Of a stretch of 12,626 nucleotides of DNA, positions 12,430 through 12,626 are shown piece after piece; position 1 is the stretch's first letter; every line of letters starts with the position of its first letter. Source of the stretch: JBFMHD01 sp040752395 [NCBI: Candidatus Hydrogenedentota bacterium] (lineage in GTDB: Bacteria; JBFMHD01); the NCBI GenBank assembly GCA_040752395.1, contig JBFMHD010000067.1, positions 1-12,626 on the forward strand, written 5' to 3'. Made by a program: the position numbers and the translations under genes. The notes below the pieces were generated by a model that saw only the letters and a program-made list of their open reading frames with translations, was not told the origin of the DNA and searched no databases.

Positions 12430-12626
12430 GTGTACAAAAATGGACGGATTTTATTACTCTCTTTTTTGTTTGCAGTAATAGTTATTATTATAAGATTTGC
12501 ATTTTCTTTGATTTTTAATTGGATAGATAATTTATTTTTTTATAAAACTGCTTTTATCGGGATTGGAACATTTTGTATAGCGTGGTTTTGTTTGAGTTAT
12601 ATATTTATGGAGGAGGAGGTAAAATT
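12430..12626 (+). CDS. partial small two-helix membrane protein, unidentified
   Basis: GTG 12430 opens a frame that stays open to the window edge (65 codons). It starts VYKNGRILLL, has two hydrophobic segments (about residues 7-26 and 39-58), and then MEEEVK. Basic residues before the first helix suit a membrane protein. No Shine-Dalgarno precedes the GTG, and I do not recognise a family. In related operons flhG follows flhF directly, so a membrane protein here is unexpected. The frame could also be chance in AT-rich DNA, or the true start could differ. The 45 bases before it hold only AT-rich dyads. Confidence 0.45.
   Translation, partial: MYKNGRILLLSFLFAVIVIIIRFAFSLIFNWIDNLFFYKTAFIGIGTFCIAWFCLSYIFMEEEVK
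12609..12620 (+). promoter_or_regulatory. strong Shine-Dalgarno-like run at the right edge
   Basis: GGAGGAGGAGGT is followed by AAAATT at the end of the window. Its spacing would suit a start codon at about 12625-12628, just outside, which could be the next flagellar gene, for example flhG. The same bases also encode the Glu run of the partial membrane ORF, so the two readings compete unless the genes overlap. Confidence 0.4.

Overview
The window is a flagellar type III export, switch and basal-body operon. Apart from one small pair of accessory genes and one protease gene, all recognisable genes are flagellar and on the + strand. The order is flbD, fliL, [retropepsin-like protease], fliM, fliN/fliY, [mntA-hepT remnant], fliO, fliP, fliQ, fliR, flhB, flhA, flhF, then a partial small membrane ORF at the right edge. 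This backbone resembles the fla/che-type operons of spirochaetes, Thermotogae and Firmicutes (flbD-motAB-fliL-fliM-fliN/Y-fliOPQR-flhB-flhA-flhF-flhG). motA and motB are absent from their usual place between flbD and fliL. The DNA is AT-rich, and the intergenic repeat style suggests a genome from an uncultured bacterial candidate phylum. A Desantisbacteria- or Omnitrophota-like lineage is only a guess.

Region 1-520: a 51-bp perfect inverted repeat (1-140) leads into flbD. A gap with tandem heptamers and a near-consensus sigma-70 promoter follows, in front of fliL. Region 519-2082: fliL, then a repeat-filled gap, a 125-residue retropepsin-like aspartic protease, and a second repeat-filled gap. 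The two gaps carry copies of the same leader of about 170-200 bp, ending at the ribosome-binding sites of the protease gene and of fliM. Region 2083-4243: fliM and a FliY-like fliN, overlapping; both proteins begin with the CheY-binding motif LSQDEIDALLS. Region 4244-5032: a MntA/HepT (MNT-HEPN, type VII) toxin-antitoxin locus inserted before fliO. The antitoxin is intact, but the toxin has an in-frame TAA at codon 33. Region 5032-12384: the export gate and its regulator. FliP, FliQ and FliR form the gate, FliO helps its assembly, FlhB switches substrate class, FlhA is the export-gate motor and docking platform, and FlhF is an SRP-family GTPase that places flagella. Several genes overlap by 1-10 nt, which suggests coupled translation.

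The most unusual aspect is the non-coding DNA. Most gaps that are not mere overlaps are built from tandem units of exactly 7 bp (sometimes 8 bp), with many unrelated words (GGAGACA, ACTTCTT, AATTTGC, GACTCAA, GAGTCGT, GGCTGTA, GCAAGAG, AATTGAA and others). Copies of the same leader differ by whole heptamers. A REP/BIME-like element (palindromic core GGGTC-ACAA-GACCC) occurs as an inverted pair at 1-140 and as a single copy at 6559-6632. Other points of interest are the protease gene inside a flagellar operon, the broken toxin beside a live antitoxin, and a FlhF whose G2, G3 and G4 motifs are all altered.
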